Origin: Flavobacterium sp. HSC-61S13
GTDB lineage: Bacteria > Bacteroidota > Bacteroidia > Flavobacteriales > Flavobacteriaceae
DNA: 64,000 bases
Reading direction: 5' to 3'
Assembly (NCBI RefSeq): GCF_024171535.1
Contig: NZ_JALJZV010000002.1
Span: forward strand, 186,001-250,000
In this document: piece by piece, positions 53,583-62,917 of the stretch
Position numbering within the stretch: position 1 is the first letter of the stretch
Layout: the number at the start of each line of letters is the position of its first letter
Notes under the pieces: generated by a model
Told to the model about the DNA's origin: nothing
Databases searched by the model: none
What the model saw: the letters and a program-made list of their open reading frames with translations, nothing else
Position numbers and translations under genes: made by a program

Positions 53583-55604
53583 CTAATCTACGTTGTCATG
53601 TAAAAAAGAATTGTTTGAGCGCAATTGTGAATCGTTATTGCTATCCGTCCCCAAAGACATTCTCGACTGAGAACCCTCTCTAGATGGTGCATTTAAGTCA
53701 ATTCCCATTCGCTTGTATGCCGGTTCCTTTTCCAAATCGTTTAACTGCGTATTGGCGTTGTTAAATTTGTAATTGAAATCCTTCATTTTTTTCTTGCGTT
53801 CTTCCGTACGGTTTCTCAACATTTCCTCGATAGACATTTCTACTGGAGAAATATCTTCGTAGTCGTTCGTATCCATAGGAATCAATTCTTCTGCCGTGCG
53901 AATACTAAAAGAAAACGTTTCTTCTACTTCTTCTACTACTGGCTTTTTATTTTTGGAATTCAACAGTTCGTTCTCAATTTCCATATAGTCCTCCAAAGAG
54001 TAACGAACTACGTCTTCAGGCGCTTTGGTAATAATCTGCGAACGTTGTTCAGAGGATAACGAAGAAATAATATGTTTGGCTTCGTTAACCTGAATTTGAT
54101 TTACTTCTTCTGCAAAATGAAATAAAACCGGCTCTTCTTCGATGATTTGCTGTTTCGGCACATCAAATTCAAACTCAAATTTATCGCGGATAACCGGTTC
54201 CGATTTTTTAAAAATCACGAACTCAGGCTCCACTACATGCATATCTCTTATATCGCGAACCCCTCTATTATTACTGTCATCTGGCGTAGATACTACTGGC
54301 GCAGCTGGAGTAACTATCTCAAAAAACACATCTAAATCTGACGGTTCATTTTCTGGGACATTAACTTCCGCTATTGTTTTTTTTTCAACCTCAAAACCGC
54401 CTTGATCATTGGAATCAATCGGACTTTGATTATCATCTAAACCAAAAACAACTTTTTCTTCAGAAACCTCTGCAACTACTTGATTTGTCAAAGGCTCTTC
54501 CGGAGTAGAGAAATTAAACGAAGGCAAGTTTTTCTGAGACAAATCTCTGACTACTTTTTGCTCCTCCTCCAACGCGTGAACAATCACTCTGTCTTCAGCA
54601 GAATTTACTATCACCTTTTGTTGCTCCACATTAAAACCCGTAGCAATAATAGTAACGGCTACAGACTCTCCTAAGGATTCATCTTCACCAACCCCCATAA
54701 TGATATTCGCATTATGACCGGCTTCTGTTTGAATGTGATCATTGATTTCTCCAATTTCATCAATAGTGATTTCATTAGTTCCTGAAACAATCAACAACAA
54801 GACGTTTTTAGCACCGGTAATTTTATTGTCGTTCAACAATGGCGAATCCAATGCTTCGACGATAGCGTCTTTTGCACGAGTTTCCCCAGATGCAATTGCC
54901 GATCCCATTATTGCCGTACCACTATCTGATAAGACGGTCTTAGCATCTTTTAAATCGATGTTTTGCGTATAGTGATGCGTAATTACTTCAGCAATACCTC
55001 TAGAGGCTGTTGCCAAAACTTCATCCGCCTTAGAGAACCCGGCTTTAAACCCCAGGTTACCATAAACCTCTCTTAATTTATTATTATTGATAACGATCAG
55101 TGAATCGACGTTTTTACGCAAGCGCTCCACTCCTTTTAAAGCTTGTTCCTGACGAACTTTACCTTCAAATTGGAAAGGAATCGTAACAATACCTACCGTA
55201 AGAATGTTTCTCTCTTTAGATAATTGTGCAATCACTGGGGCAGCACCTGTTCCAGTTCCTCCACCCATACCTGCAGTAATGAAAACCATCTTGGTATTTA
55301 CATCCAACATCTTTTCAATTTCCTCGATACTTTCTAAAGCGGATTGTTGTCCAACTTCTGGATTGGCACCTGCACCTAAACCTTCAGTCAGATTAATCCC
55401 CAATTGAATCTTGTTGGGAACGGTACTGTTTTGCAACGCCTGTGAATCGGTATTACAGACCACGAAATCAACTCCTTTAATCCCCTGCTTAAACATGTGA
55501 TTAATGGCGTTGCTTCCGCCTCCACCTACTCCAATTACTTTAATTACGTTTGATTGATTTTTAGGTAAATCAAACTTTATACTTTCAAAATCTGTATTCT
55601 CCAT
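53583..55604 (-). CDS. ftsZ: Cell division protein FtsZ with long C-terminal region
   Basis: Tubulin-like GTPase that forms the division ring. The first about 320 residues are the conserved core, with IGVGGGGSNAINHMF and the GTP-binding GGGTGTG (114-120). The total of 673 residues is far longer than the usual 350-400. The extra about 330 residues are acidic, Pro/Val/Glu rich and probably disordered, with a basic segment (RTEERKKKMKDFNYKF) and a short conserved-looking tail. Long FtsZ tails are common in Flavobacteria. It follows ftsA by 11 bases and closes the dcw cluster. Confidence 0.97.
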   Translation of the reverse strand: MENTDFESIKFDLPKNQSNVIKVIGVGGGGSNAINHMFKQGIKGVDFVVCNTDSQALQNSTVPNKIQLGINLTEGLGAGANPEVGQQSALESIEEIEKMLDVNTKMVFITAGMGGGTGTGAAPVIAQLSKERNILTVGIVTIPFQFEGKVRQEQALKGVERLRKNVDSLIVINNNKLREVYGNLGFKAGFSKADEVLATASRGIAEVITHHYTQNIDLKDAKTVLSDSGTAIMGSAIASGETRAKDAIVEALDSPLLNDNKITGAKNVLLLIVSGTNEITIDEIGEINDHIQTEAGHNANIIMGVGEDESLGESVAVTIIATGFNVEQQKVIVNSAEDRVIVHALEEEQKVVRDLSQKNLPSFNFSTPEEPLTNQVVAEVSEEKVVFGLDDNQSPIDSNDQGGFEVEKKTIAEVNVPENEPSDLDVFFEIVTPAAPVVSTPDDSNNRGVRDIRDMHVVEPEFVIFKKSEPVIRDKFEFEFDVPKQQIIEEEPVLFHFAEEVNQIQVNEAKHIISSLSSEQRSQIITKAPEDVVRYSLEDYMEIENELLNSKNKKPVVEEVEETFSFSIRTAEELIPMDTNDYEDISPVEMSIEEMLRNRTEERKKKMKDFNYKFNNANTQLNDLEKEPAYKRMGIDLNAPSREGSQSRMSLGTDSNNDSQLRSNNSFLHDNVD

Positions 55605-55615
55605 ACGTATCGTTT

Positions 55616-57046
55616 TTATTCTGACTTATCAATAAATTCTTTAATCTTATTATAGAAATGAAACAAAAATCCATTTTTGAATTTGTCTGCAGTCGAAACT
55701 GTCTCCACTTCTTTTTTAGGCTTCACTTGCTCCTTTGTAGCAACAGGCTCGTCAACAACAGGCGACTCCAAATGTACTTCTTGGTAATCAACCACACGCT
55801 CTACACGTTCTGTTTCTCTAAACTGCATCGGATTGTGTTGCTTTTTAGTTTGATCAAATTCTTGCATCGAAACCGCACCTTGTGTTTGGTTCTTTTCGCT
55901 TTCCATGACTAAACCTACAGCAGTTGCAAATAACGGGCTCGAAATCTCTTTCTCTGAATCGCCTGCCAAATGCTCATTTGGATACCCTATTCGAGTATCT
56001 ATACCCGTAATATACTCTACTAATTGTTTGATGTGCTTCAATTCAGAACCACCTCCTGTTAAAACAATTCCTGCGATTAATTTTTTTCTAGGGTTTTCAT
56101 AACCATAGGTCTTAATTTCCGCAAATACCAATTGTATAATTTCTTCTACACGGGCATGAATAATTTTTGACAAGTTTTTTAACGATATTTCTTTCGGTTC
56201 CTTTCCTCTTAAACCCGGAATAGAAACGATTTCATTATCTTTATTTTCACCCGGCCATGCCGATCCAAACTTCGTTTTTAACAACTCTGCTTGTTTTTCA
56301 ATAATCGAACAACCTTCTTTTATATCTTCAGTAATCACATTCCCTCCAAAAGGAACAACTGCTGTATGACGAATAATCCCATCTTTAAAAATAGCCAAGT
56401 CGGTAGTACCACCTCCGATATCAATCAGTGCTACACCCGCCTCTTTTTCTTCTTGACTCAAAACGGCTTCCGCAGAGGCCAAAGGCTCCAAAGTAATCCC
56501 AGACAATTCTAGTCCAGCATCCTTAATACATCTACCCGCATTTTTTATCAATGCCGCCTGACCCACAACTACATGAAAAGTAGCTTCCAAACGAGCGCCA
56601 TACATACCAATAGGTTCTTTTATACCAGCTTCCCCATCGATTTTAAATTCCTGTGGTAAAACATGAATAATCTCTTCCCCAGGAAGCATACTCAATTTCG
56701 ACACTTGACTAATCAGCATTTCGATATCTTTATCGCCAATCACTTCGTCAGGATTGGAACGACTGATATAATCACTATGCTGTATACTGCGAATATGCTG
56801 TCCAGCAATACCGACAACAACATTCTTTATTTTATAACCGGAAGAAGCTTCTGCTTCTGCAACGGCATTCTGAATCGATTGAATGGTCTGCGTAATGTTG
56901 TTTACCACACCTCTTTTTACTCCTAAACTTTTCGCTTTTCCAAGTCCTAGGATTTCGAGTTTACCATACTCGTTTTTCTTTCCTATCATGGCAACGATTT
57001 TCGTCGTTCCAATATCTAATCCTACCGCTATATTATCTTTTTTCAT
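55616..57046 (-). CDS. ftsA: Cell division protein FtsA
   Basis: Actin-like ATPase that tethers FtsZ to the membrane. The 476 residues have the phosphate-binding blocks VGLDIGTTKIVAMIG, ALIDIGGGTTDLAIF and GIVLTGGGSELKHI. The C-terminus has an extension of about 70 residues ending in a stretch with an amphipathic character (FLFHFYNKIKEFIDK), suited to be the membrane-targeting helix. It lies three bases after ftsQ and 11 before ftsZ. Confidence 0.97.
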   Translation of the reverse strand: MKKDNIAVGLDIGTTKIVAMIGKKNEYGKLEILGLGKAKSLGVKRGVVNNITQTIQSIQNAVAEAEASSGYKIKNVVVGIAGQHIRSIQHSDYISRSNPDEVIGDKDIEMLISQVSKLSMLPGEEIIHVLPQEFKIDGEAGIKEPIGMYGARLEATFHVVVGQAALIKNAGRCIKDAGLELSGITLEPLASAEAVLSQEEKEAGVALIDIGGGTTDLAIFKDGIIRHTAVVPFGGNVITEDIKEGCSIIEKQAELLKTKFGSAWPGENKDNEIVSIPGLRGKEPKEISLKNLSKIIHARVEEIIQLVFAEIKTYGYENPRKKLIAGIVLTGGGSELKHIKQLVEYITGIDTRIGYPNEHLAGDSEKEISSPLFATAVGLVMESEKNQTQGAVSMQEFDQTKKQHNPMQFRETERVERVVDYQEVHLESPVVDEPVATKEQVKPKKEVETVSTADKFKNGFLFHFYNKIKEFIDKSE

Positions 57047-57049
57047 ATT

Positions 57050-57793
57050 CTAAAATTTGGTACACACTACTTGCTGGGTAAATCTGAGATTTATCGTTTT
57101 ATAACTATCGATCAGGGTGTCGTTTTTTGCATAATGCAGAAAAGCCTTGTAATTGGCAAATTTGCGTTCTACTTCATCACATCTCCCAAACAAAATATCA
57201 AAATCGTGGTTTCTATTCTTCAAGATCAACGTCTGATCCGGTTGAATAACAATTCCTGTTATACTGGTTTTTAAAAAATCATCTTCGCTTATGGCACTTA
57301 AAACTCGGGTTATATTCGCCCTATTTGCATTATTCACCACGCCGTCAATTACGGGAACTCGGGCAGAAAAACTCTCCGACATCGGCATATCATCCCCCTT
57401 AGTATCAAGGTAATGAGACCCCCTATCCGAATTGACTCGGGCTATAGCTACCTTCTGAACAACATCGGCCATTAAAACCCCATCAACTGTTGTGTAAACT
57501 TGAGCCTCGGCAATCATATCATGCTTAGACAGTTCAAGCTCTAACCTATTCAAATCTAATATAGATTTCTGAATTTTAGAAGTCCTTGGAAAATATTGTA
57601 TCAACAAGTTATTAACCACTTCTGTAGTTACAAAAAAGCCCTTATTATCGAGAAATCTCACCTCAATACGCCCCAATTCTCTGGCTTCATTCCGCTTATT
57701 CGAAAACGAAAACAAGAAAATCATCGCAAAAAAGACGAGCCAAATGCGAATATCATTCCATTTTATTTTCTTAAAAAACTTTATCAAAACCAC
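57050..57793 (-). CDS. ftsQ: Cell division protein FtsQ
   Basis: Bitopic inner-membrane protein linking FtsA/Z to the periplasmic division machinery. The 247 residues have a short cytoplasmic N-terminus with lysines, one helix (about 17-31, IWLVFFAMIFLFSFS) and a periplasmic part with POTRA-like and beta segments. Sequence conservation in FtsQ is low. The assignment also rests on position between murC and ftsA, 13 and 3 bases away. Confidence 0.9.
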   Translation of the reverse strand: MVLIKFFKKIKWNDIRIWLVFFAMIFLFSFSNKRNEARELGRIEVRFLDNKGFFVTTEVVNNLLIQYFPRTSKIQKSILDLNRLELELSKHDMIAEAQVYTTVDGVLMADVVQKVAIARVNSDRGSHYLDTKGDDMPMSESFSARVPVIDGVVNNANRANITRVLSAISEDDFLKTSITGIVIQPDQTLILKNRNHDFDILFGRCDEVERKFANYKAFLHYAKNDTLIDSYKTINLRFTQQVVCTKF

Positions 57794-57806
57794 TTATTTT
57801 TAACTA

Positions 57807-59168
57807 TTATTTACTTTTTAATTTTTCTTCAATTGCCTGTTTTATTTTAGTTACTTCTTCTCCAATATCTCCGGCACCAATAGTCACAATAACATCAGCA
57901 TCGGCATTTAAAATAAAGTCGATTAAGTGATCTTTAGCTACCAAAGTTTTATGATTTGCCGTAATTTTATCCAATAAGACAGCTGATGTGATCCCGTCCA
58001 TAGGCAACTCCCTAGCCGGATAAATATCCAACAATGCTACTTGCTCAAATTGCGATAAACTCTTAGCAAAATCATCCATAAAATCACGTGTTCTACTGTA
58101 TAAATGAGGCTGAAAAATCGCTAATACCTTACGCCCAACATATAATTCTGAAACCGCCTGAAAAACGGCATTTATTTCAGTTGGATGATGCGCATAATCA
58201 TCGATATAAACCATTTCCGCAGTTCTCACCCTATACGAAAAACGTCTTCTCACTCCTTCAAAGCTCTCCAAAGCCGCCTTGATCTTATCCACAGCCACAC
58301 CATAGGTATAAGCCATCGCAAAAGCCAATAAAGCATTGGAAATATTGTGATGCCCCGGTAAGGCAAAACGAACATCCACTATAATCTCATTTGGGGTTTT
58401 GATATCAAACAGATACCACCCATCTGTAATTCGTATATTTCTCGCTTCAAAATCCGCATCTCCTAAAACAGCAACCGTTCTCCCCTCTAAATTCACCTGA
58501 GGCGTTCTAAAGAAGTTGTTTTTATCACTAATCTTATCTGCAAAATCTTGAAATGAGACCAACATTTCTTCCTGTGTTCCAAAAATATCTAAATGATCTG
58601 CATCTGTAGATGTGATACAAGCCATGTCTGGATATAATTTTAAAAATGAACGGTCAAATTCATCAGCCTCTACCACCGTTACCGTTTTCCCATCCCCAAT
58701 CAAATTGGTTTGATAGTTTTCTACTATACCACCCAAAAAAGCCGTAACATCCAAGCCACTTTGATACAATATATGCCCCAATATACTCGACGTTGTGGTT
58801 TTACCATGCGTTCCCGCAACAGCAAAGCAATAGGTATCTTTGGTGATAATTCCCAAGACCTCTGCTCTTTTCTGTATTGTAAAATTGTTATCTATAAAAT
58901 AATTCCACTCCAAATGCGCTTTAGGCACTGCTGGCGTAACCACCACTAAGGTCGTTGCTGCATCGCGATAGTCATCACCAATTTGTGCGATATCATCAGT
59001 AAAATGAATATTGATACCCGCCTCAATCAATTCATCCGTAAGTTGAGTTGGAGTTTTGTCATAACCCGCAACCCGTTTACCTATATTCTTAAAATATCGA
59101 GCAAGAGCACTCATTCCGATTCCTCCGATTCCTATAAAATATACGCTCTTAATCTTATTGATATCCAT
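57807..59168 (-). CDS. murC: UDP-N-acetylmuramate--L-alanine ligase MurC
   Basis: ATP-dependent ligase adding L-Ala to UDP-MurNAc in the cytoplasm, the first step of the stem peptide. The 453 residues have the N-terminal UDP-binding motif YFIGIGGIGMSALARYF, the ATP site GTHGKTTTSS, and the C-terminal domain block DDYAHHPTEI. I chose the start at 59168 (MDINKIKS), four bases after the murG stop. An in-frame ATG at 59192 would overlap murG and add eight non-conserved residues. Confidence 0.96.
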   Translation of the reverse strand: MDINKIKSVYFIGIGGIGMSALARYFKNIGKRVAGYDKTPTQLTDELIEAGINIHFTDDIAQIGDDYRDAATTLVVVTPAVPKAHLEWNYFIDNNFTIQKRAEVLGIITKDTYCFAVAGTHGKTTTSSILGHILYQSGLDVTAFLGGIVENYQTNLIGDGKTVTVVEADEFDRSFLKLYPDMACITSTDADHLDIFGTQEEMLVSFQDFADKISDKNNFFRTPQVNLEGRTVAVLGDADFEARNIRITDGWYLFDIKTPNEIIVDVRFALPGHHNISNALLAFAMAYTYGVAVDKIKAALESFEGVRRRFSYRVRTAEMVYIDDYAHHPTEINAVFQAVSELYVGRKVLAIFQPHLYSRTRDFMDDFAKSLSQFEQVALLDIYPARELPMDGITSAVLLDKITANHKTLVAKDHLIDFILNADADVIVTIGAGDIGEEVTKIKQAIEEKLKSK

Positions 59169-59172
59169 TTCT

Positions 59173-60264
59173 CTATTGTATATATTTGACAATTTGATCT
59201 ACAATGTCTTTTGTCGCATTGGGTAAAGCCACTTTTTTTATGTTTTTTGACAGCTGAGCACGATGAGATTCATCATGCAACAATTCATAAAACCTCAGGT
59301 CAAACGATTCCTCCAAATCACGCTCAGCGATCATTATTGCACCATTTTTTGAAACAATACTTTGAGCATTTTTTGTCTGATGGTCCTCGGCAACATTCGG
59401 AGAAGGAATAAATACAACAGGCTTACCCACTATACTCAATTCCGATACGGATGAAGCTCCAGCACGAGAGATAATAATATCCGCCGCGGCAAATACCAAA
59501 TCCATGCGATCTATAAAATCCAATACACGTACCTCTTTTGAATCAAAGCGCTGGTACTCGTCTTTATAAAATTTACCACATTGCCAGATCACCTGCAAGT
59601 GTTCGTGTTTCAGTTTTGGTAATTGCTCTTCAATCAACTGATTGATTCGCCTCGCTCCCAAACTTCCTCCCAAAACCAATACGGTTTTTTTAGCCGGATT
59701 TAGTTTAAAATAACCTAAGGCTTCTTCTCGCTTAGAATCAATTTCCAACAAATCCTGACGTACAGGGTTTCCCGTTTTAATCAGTTTATTGGCGTCAAAA
59801 AAACGCTCCAAACCATCGTAGGCCACACAGATTTTCTTAGCTTTATGGGATAACATTTTATTGGTAATCCCCGGATATGAATTTTGCTCTTGAATTACTG
59901 TAGGAATCCCCATAGAAGCTGCAACCTTTACGACTGCCCCACTAGCAAATCCCCCAGTCCCAATAACCACATCAGGCTTAAAAGCCTTAATGATTTTTCG
60001 TGATCGAACTAAACTCGATAAAAATTTTACCGGAAACATCAAATTATCTGCTGTTAGCTTTCTTTGTATTCCCGAAATCCAAAGCCCCTCAATCGGATAA
60101 CCCGCCGCGGGAACTTTTTGCATTTCCATTTTGTCTTTCGCTCCAACAAATAAAATTTCCGCCATGGGAAAACGAGTCTTGAGTTCGTTAGCAATAGCAA
60201 TAGCGGGATAGATGTGTCCACCTGTCCCACCGCCGCTAATGATAAATCTAGGATTCTCTTGCAT
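59173..60264 (-). CDS. murG: Lipid II synthase MurG
   Basis: Membrane-associated glycosyltransferase that adds GlcNAc to lipid I to give lipid II. The 363 residues show the first G-loop [16 protein letters not shown], the second [13 protein letters not shown], and the UDP-GlcNAc binding block ([29 protein letters not shown]). The length is standard. It lies 14 bases after ftsW and four before murC. Confidence 0.97.
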   Translation of the reverse strand: MQENPRFIISGGGTGGHIYPAIAIANELKTRFPMAEILFVGAKDKMEMQKVPAAGYPIEGLWISGIQRKLTADNLMFPVKFLSSLVRSRKIIKAFKPDVVIGTGGFASGAVVKVAASMGIPTVIQEQNSYPGITNKMLSHKAKKICVAYDGLERFFDANKLIKTGNPVRQDLLEIDSKREEALGYFKLNPAKKTVLVLGGSLGARRINQLIEEQLPKLKHEHLQVIWQCGKFYKDEYQRFDSKEVRVLDFIDRMDLVFAAADIIISRAGASSVSELSIVGKPVVFIPSPNVAEDHQTKNAQSIVSKNGAIMIAERDLEESFDLRFYELLHDESHRAQLSKNIKKVALPNATKDIVDQIVKYIQ

Positions 60265-60278
60265 TTGTCTTTAATATT

Positions 60279-61571
60279 TTATTTATTCCTCACAGCATTC
60301 ATTGGATTCCCGTCTTCTAGATTGTCCCCCATGTCTGCCAAAGCGAGTTGTTGTTCTTTCATATGTTTTAGTAAAAGCTCCTGTAAGGCTTTTTCTTTTT
60401 CTTCTTTTTCCAATTCTTCCAATTTGATTTCTTCTTCCTTCTTAGTCACACTTAAAATAATGCCCAAAGAAATACAAGTCATCCAAATCGAGGTTCCTCC
60501 ACTACTGACTAAAGGCAATGTTTGTCCTGTAGTAGGCAATAGCTCTACGGCTACTCCCATATTGATCAACGCTTGGAATATGATGTAAAAACCCAATCCA
60601 ACGACCAACAATTTCCCAAACATAGTAGGCGCTTTATGTGAAGCCCTTAAAAATCTAAAGAACAAACACAGATAGGCAAATAGTATTGCAAATCCCCCTA
60701 TCATACCGTATTCCTCTACAATAATCGCATAGATAAAATCCGAAGAAGATTGCGGTAAAAAGTTTTTCTGCACACTTTTACCCGGTCCTAAACCACCGAT
60801 TCCTCCTGTGGCAATCGCAATTTTAGCATTCTCAATCTGATAGACATCTACATTCTCATGATCTGCAGCAGTAAATCGATCGATACGACTCAACCACGTA
60901 TCTACCCGATTGGGCATCACCGACGGAAAAGCCTTTGCAACCAAGAAAAACATCATCAAGGCAACAAGTCCCGTAGCGCATATAATGGCTAAGTATTTGA
61001 TCGGATATCGCCCAACATAAACCAACATACAAACCATGACAAAAATCAAAGCCGCAGTCGATAAATTCGAAGGTAAAATCAGTCCTACCACTATAAATAC
61101 CGGTAACCACAGCCAAATTAACGACGACTTAAAGGTCACCACTTTTTTCTCGAAATTGGCCAAATACTGTGCCACATAGACCATTAATACCACCGAAGCA
61201 ACAGACGAAGTCTGTATACTGACGTTGACAAAGGGTATGTTAACCCACCTATTCGCATTCGCACCTCCAATAGTTTTGCCCTGAAATGCAGTCAACAATA
61301 ACAGTATAATCACAAAGATCATAGCAAAAAAGGAGATTGCCCGAAAACGATGGTAAGGCATTTTATGCACAAAATACAAGGCACACATCCCGATCGACAA
61401 GTGGACTAAATGTTTAAACAAATAACCCGCTGTTGTCGTTCCTGCTCCTACGGTATAGACAAGATTGGTACTCGCACTAAAAACAGGCATAAAAGAAAAC
61501 ATGGCCAATAGAAAAACTAATGCCCAAATGATCTTATCACCTTTTAAATGTGAGAGAATTTCCTTCATCAT
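60279..61571 (-). CDS. ftsW: Septal peptidoglycan polymerase FtsW
   Basis: SEDS-family glycosyltransferase of the divisome. The 430 residues have about ten membrane helices and the conserved region IATGGIGGLGPGKSVQKNFLPQSSSDFIYAIIVEE, which includes the SSDFI block typical of FtsW. The protein ends in a Lys/Glu-rich cytoplasmic tail of about 60 residues. Two adjacent ATG codons (61571 and 61568) are both possible starts. It lies 10 bases after murD. Confidence 0.95.
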   Translation of the reverse strand: MMKEILSHLKGDKIIWALVFLLAMFSFMPVFSASTNLVYTVGAGTTTAGYLFKHLVHLSIGMCALYFVHKMPYHRFRAISFFAMIFVIILLLLTAFQGKTIGGANANRWVNIPFVNVSIQTSSVASVVLMVYVAQYLANFEKKVVTFKSSLIWLWLPVFIVVGLILPSNLSTAALIFVMVCMLVYVGRYPIKYLAIICATGLVALMMFFLVAKAFPSVMPNRVDTWLSRIDRFTAADHENVDVYQIENAKIAIATGGIGGLGPGKSVQKNFLPQSSSDFIYAIIVEEYGMIGGFAILFAYLCLFFRFLRASHKAPTMFGKLLVVGLGFYIIFQALINMGVAVELLPTTGQTLPLVSSGGTSIWMTCISLGIILSVTKKEEEIKLEELEKEEKEKALQELLLKHMKEQQLALADMGDNLEDGNPMNAVRNK

Positions 61572-61581
61572 ACTTTGTTAA

Positions 61582-62916
61582 TTATAAATTATGTACGGCT
61601 TGTTTAAATTGATTACCGCGGTCTTCATAACTGGTAAACAAATCGAAACTAGCGCAAGCTGGCGACAATAAAACCGTATCCCCATCTTCTGATAACTTTG
61701 CCGCAATTTTAACAGCCTCATCCATGCTTGTAGTTTCAACGAAAACGTCTACCACATTTCTGTAAGCTGCTTTTATTTTTTCATTATCCACTCCCAAACA
61801 AACAATGCTTTTAACTTTTTCGCGAACCAATGGCATCAATTCATCATAATCATTCCCTTTATCCACACCGCCAAGAATCCAAACCGTTGGTGTTTTCATA
61901 CTCTCTAAAGCATAAAATGTAGCATTGATATTGGTTGCCTTAGAATCATTAATGTATTGTACATTTTTGATTTTAAGCACTTTTTCTAAACGATGTTCTA
62001 CCGCCTGAAAATCCGACAAACTTTCTCTGATTGTTTGTTTTCGTATTCTCATCAATTGCGCTACTGTAGTTGCTGCCATAGCATTCTTTACATTATGTTT
62101 ACCTTCTAAAGAAATATCGTTTATCGCCATAATTAGTTGTTCGTTGTTGCTGTTCGCTATTATATTTTCATCGCTTACATAAGCGCCTTCTAACTGTTTA
62201 TCGACCAAAGAAAACGGTATTTTCTTTGCTCTTATCACGTGGTTTGCCAACCACTTTTTAATTTCAACATCATCAGCATCATAAATCAAGTAATCTTCTT
62301 CTGTCTGGTTCATCGTAATGCGGAATTTCGCATCGATATACTCCTCATAATTATAGTGATATCGATCTAGATGATCCGGACTTAAGTTGGTTATTACCGC
62401 TATATGGGGTCGATACGTCTCTATCCCATCCAACTGAAAACTACTCAACTCCAGCACATATATTTTATTCGGATCTTCTGCTATTTGCTTAGCAAAACTG
62501 TCCCCAATATTTCCCGCGACAACGGCATCTAATCCACCCCTCTTTAAAAGGTGCGCCGTTAACATGGTTGTCGTGGTTTTCCCATTACTACCCGTGATAG
62601 CGATTGTTGGTTGTTTCGAATATGGAAATGCAAATTCTATTTCAGATATTATTGCGATTCCGTTTTCTTTTATTTTTACTATTATAGCCGCTTTATCAGG
62701 TATACCTGGACTTTTTACAACTACATCTGCCGATAAAATCAATGCTTCCGTATGCTGCTGATCTTCCCAATTAATCTGATGTTGATCTAGAATCGCTCGA
62801 TATTTTTCTGCTATCTTACCGAAATCGGACAGAAAAACTTCGAAACCCTGCTGAACTGCTAACAAAGCAGTACCAACACCACTTTCTCCACCTCCCAAAA
62901 TGACTACTCTTTTCAT
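61582..62916 (-). CDS. murD: UDP-N-acetylmuramoylalanine--D-glutamate ligase MurD
   Basis: Adds D-Glu to the growing stem peptide. The 444 residues show the N-terminal VVILGGGESGVGTALLA, the ATP motif TGSNGKTTTTML, the block HRLEKVLKIKNVQYINDSKATN and the C-terminal LLSPACASFD. All standard. One base separates it from mraY and 10 bases from ftsW. Confidence 0.97.
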   Translation of the reverse strand: MKRVVILGGGESGVGTALLAVQQGFEVFLSDFGKIAEKYRAILDQHQINWEDQQHTEALILSADVVVKSPGIPDKAAIIVKIKENGIAIISEIEFAFPYSKQPTIAITGSNGKTTTTMLTAHLLKRGGLDAVVAGNIGDSFAKQIAEDPNKIYVLELSSFQLDGIETYRPHIAVITNLSPDHLDRYHYNYEEYIDAKFRITMNQTEEDYLIYDADDVEIKKWLANHVIRAKKIPFSLVDKQLEGAYVSDENIIANSNNEQLIMAINDISLEGKHNVKNAMAATTVAQLMRIRKQTIRESLSDFQAVEHRLEKVLKIKNVQYINDSKATNINATFYALESMKTPTVWILGGVDKGNDYDELMPLVREKVKSIVCLGVDNEKIKAAYRNVVDVFVETTSMDEAVKIAAKLSEDGDTVLLSPACASFDLFTSYEDRGNQFKQAVHNL

Positions 62917-62917
62917 C

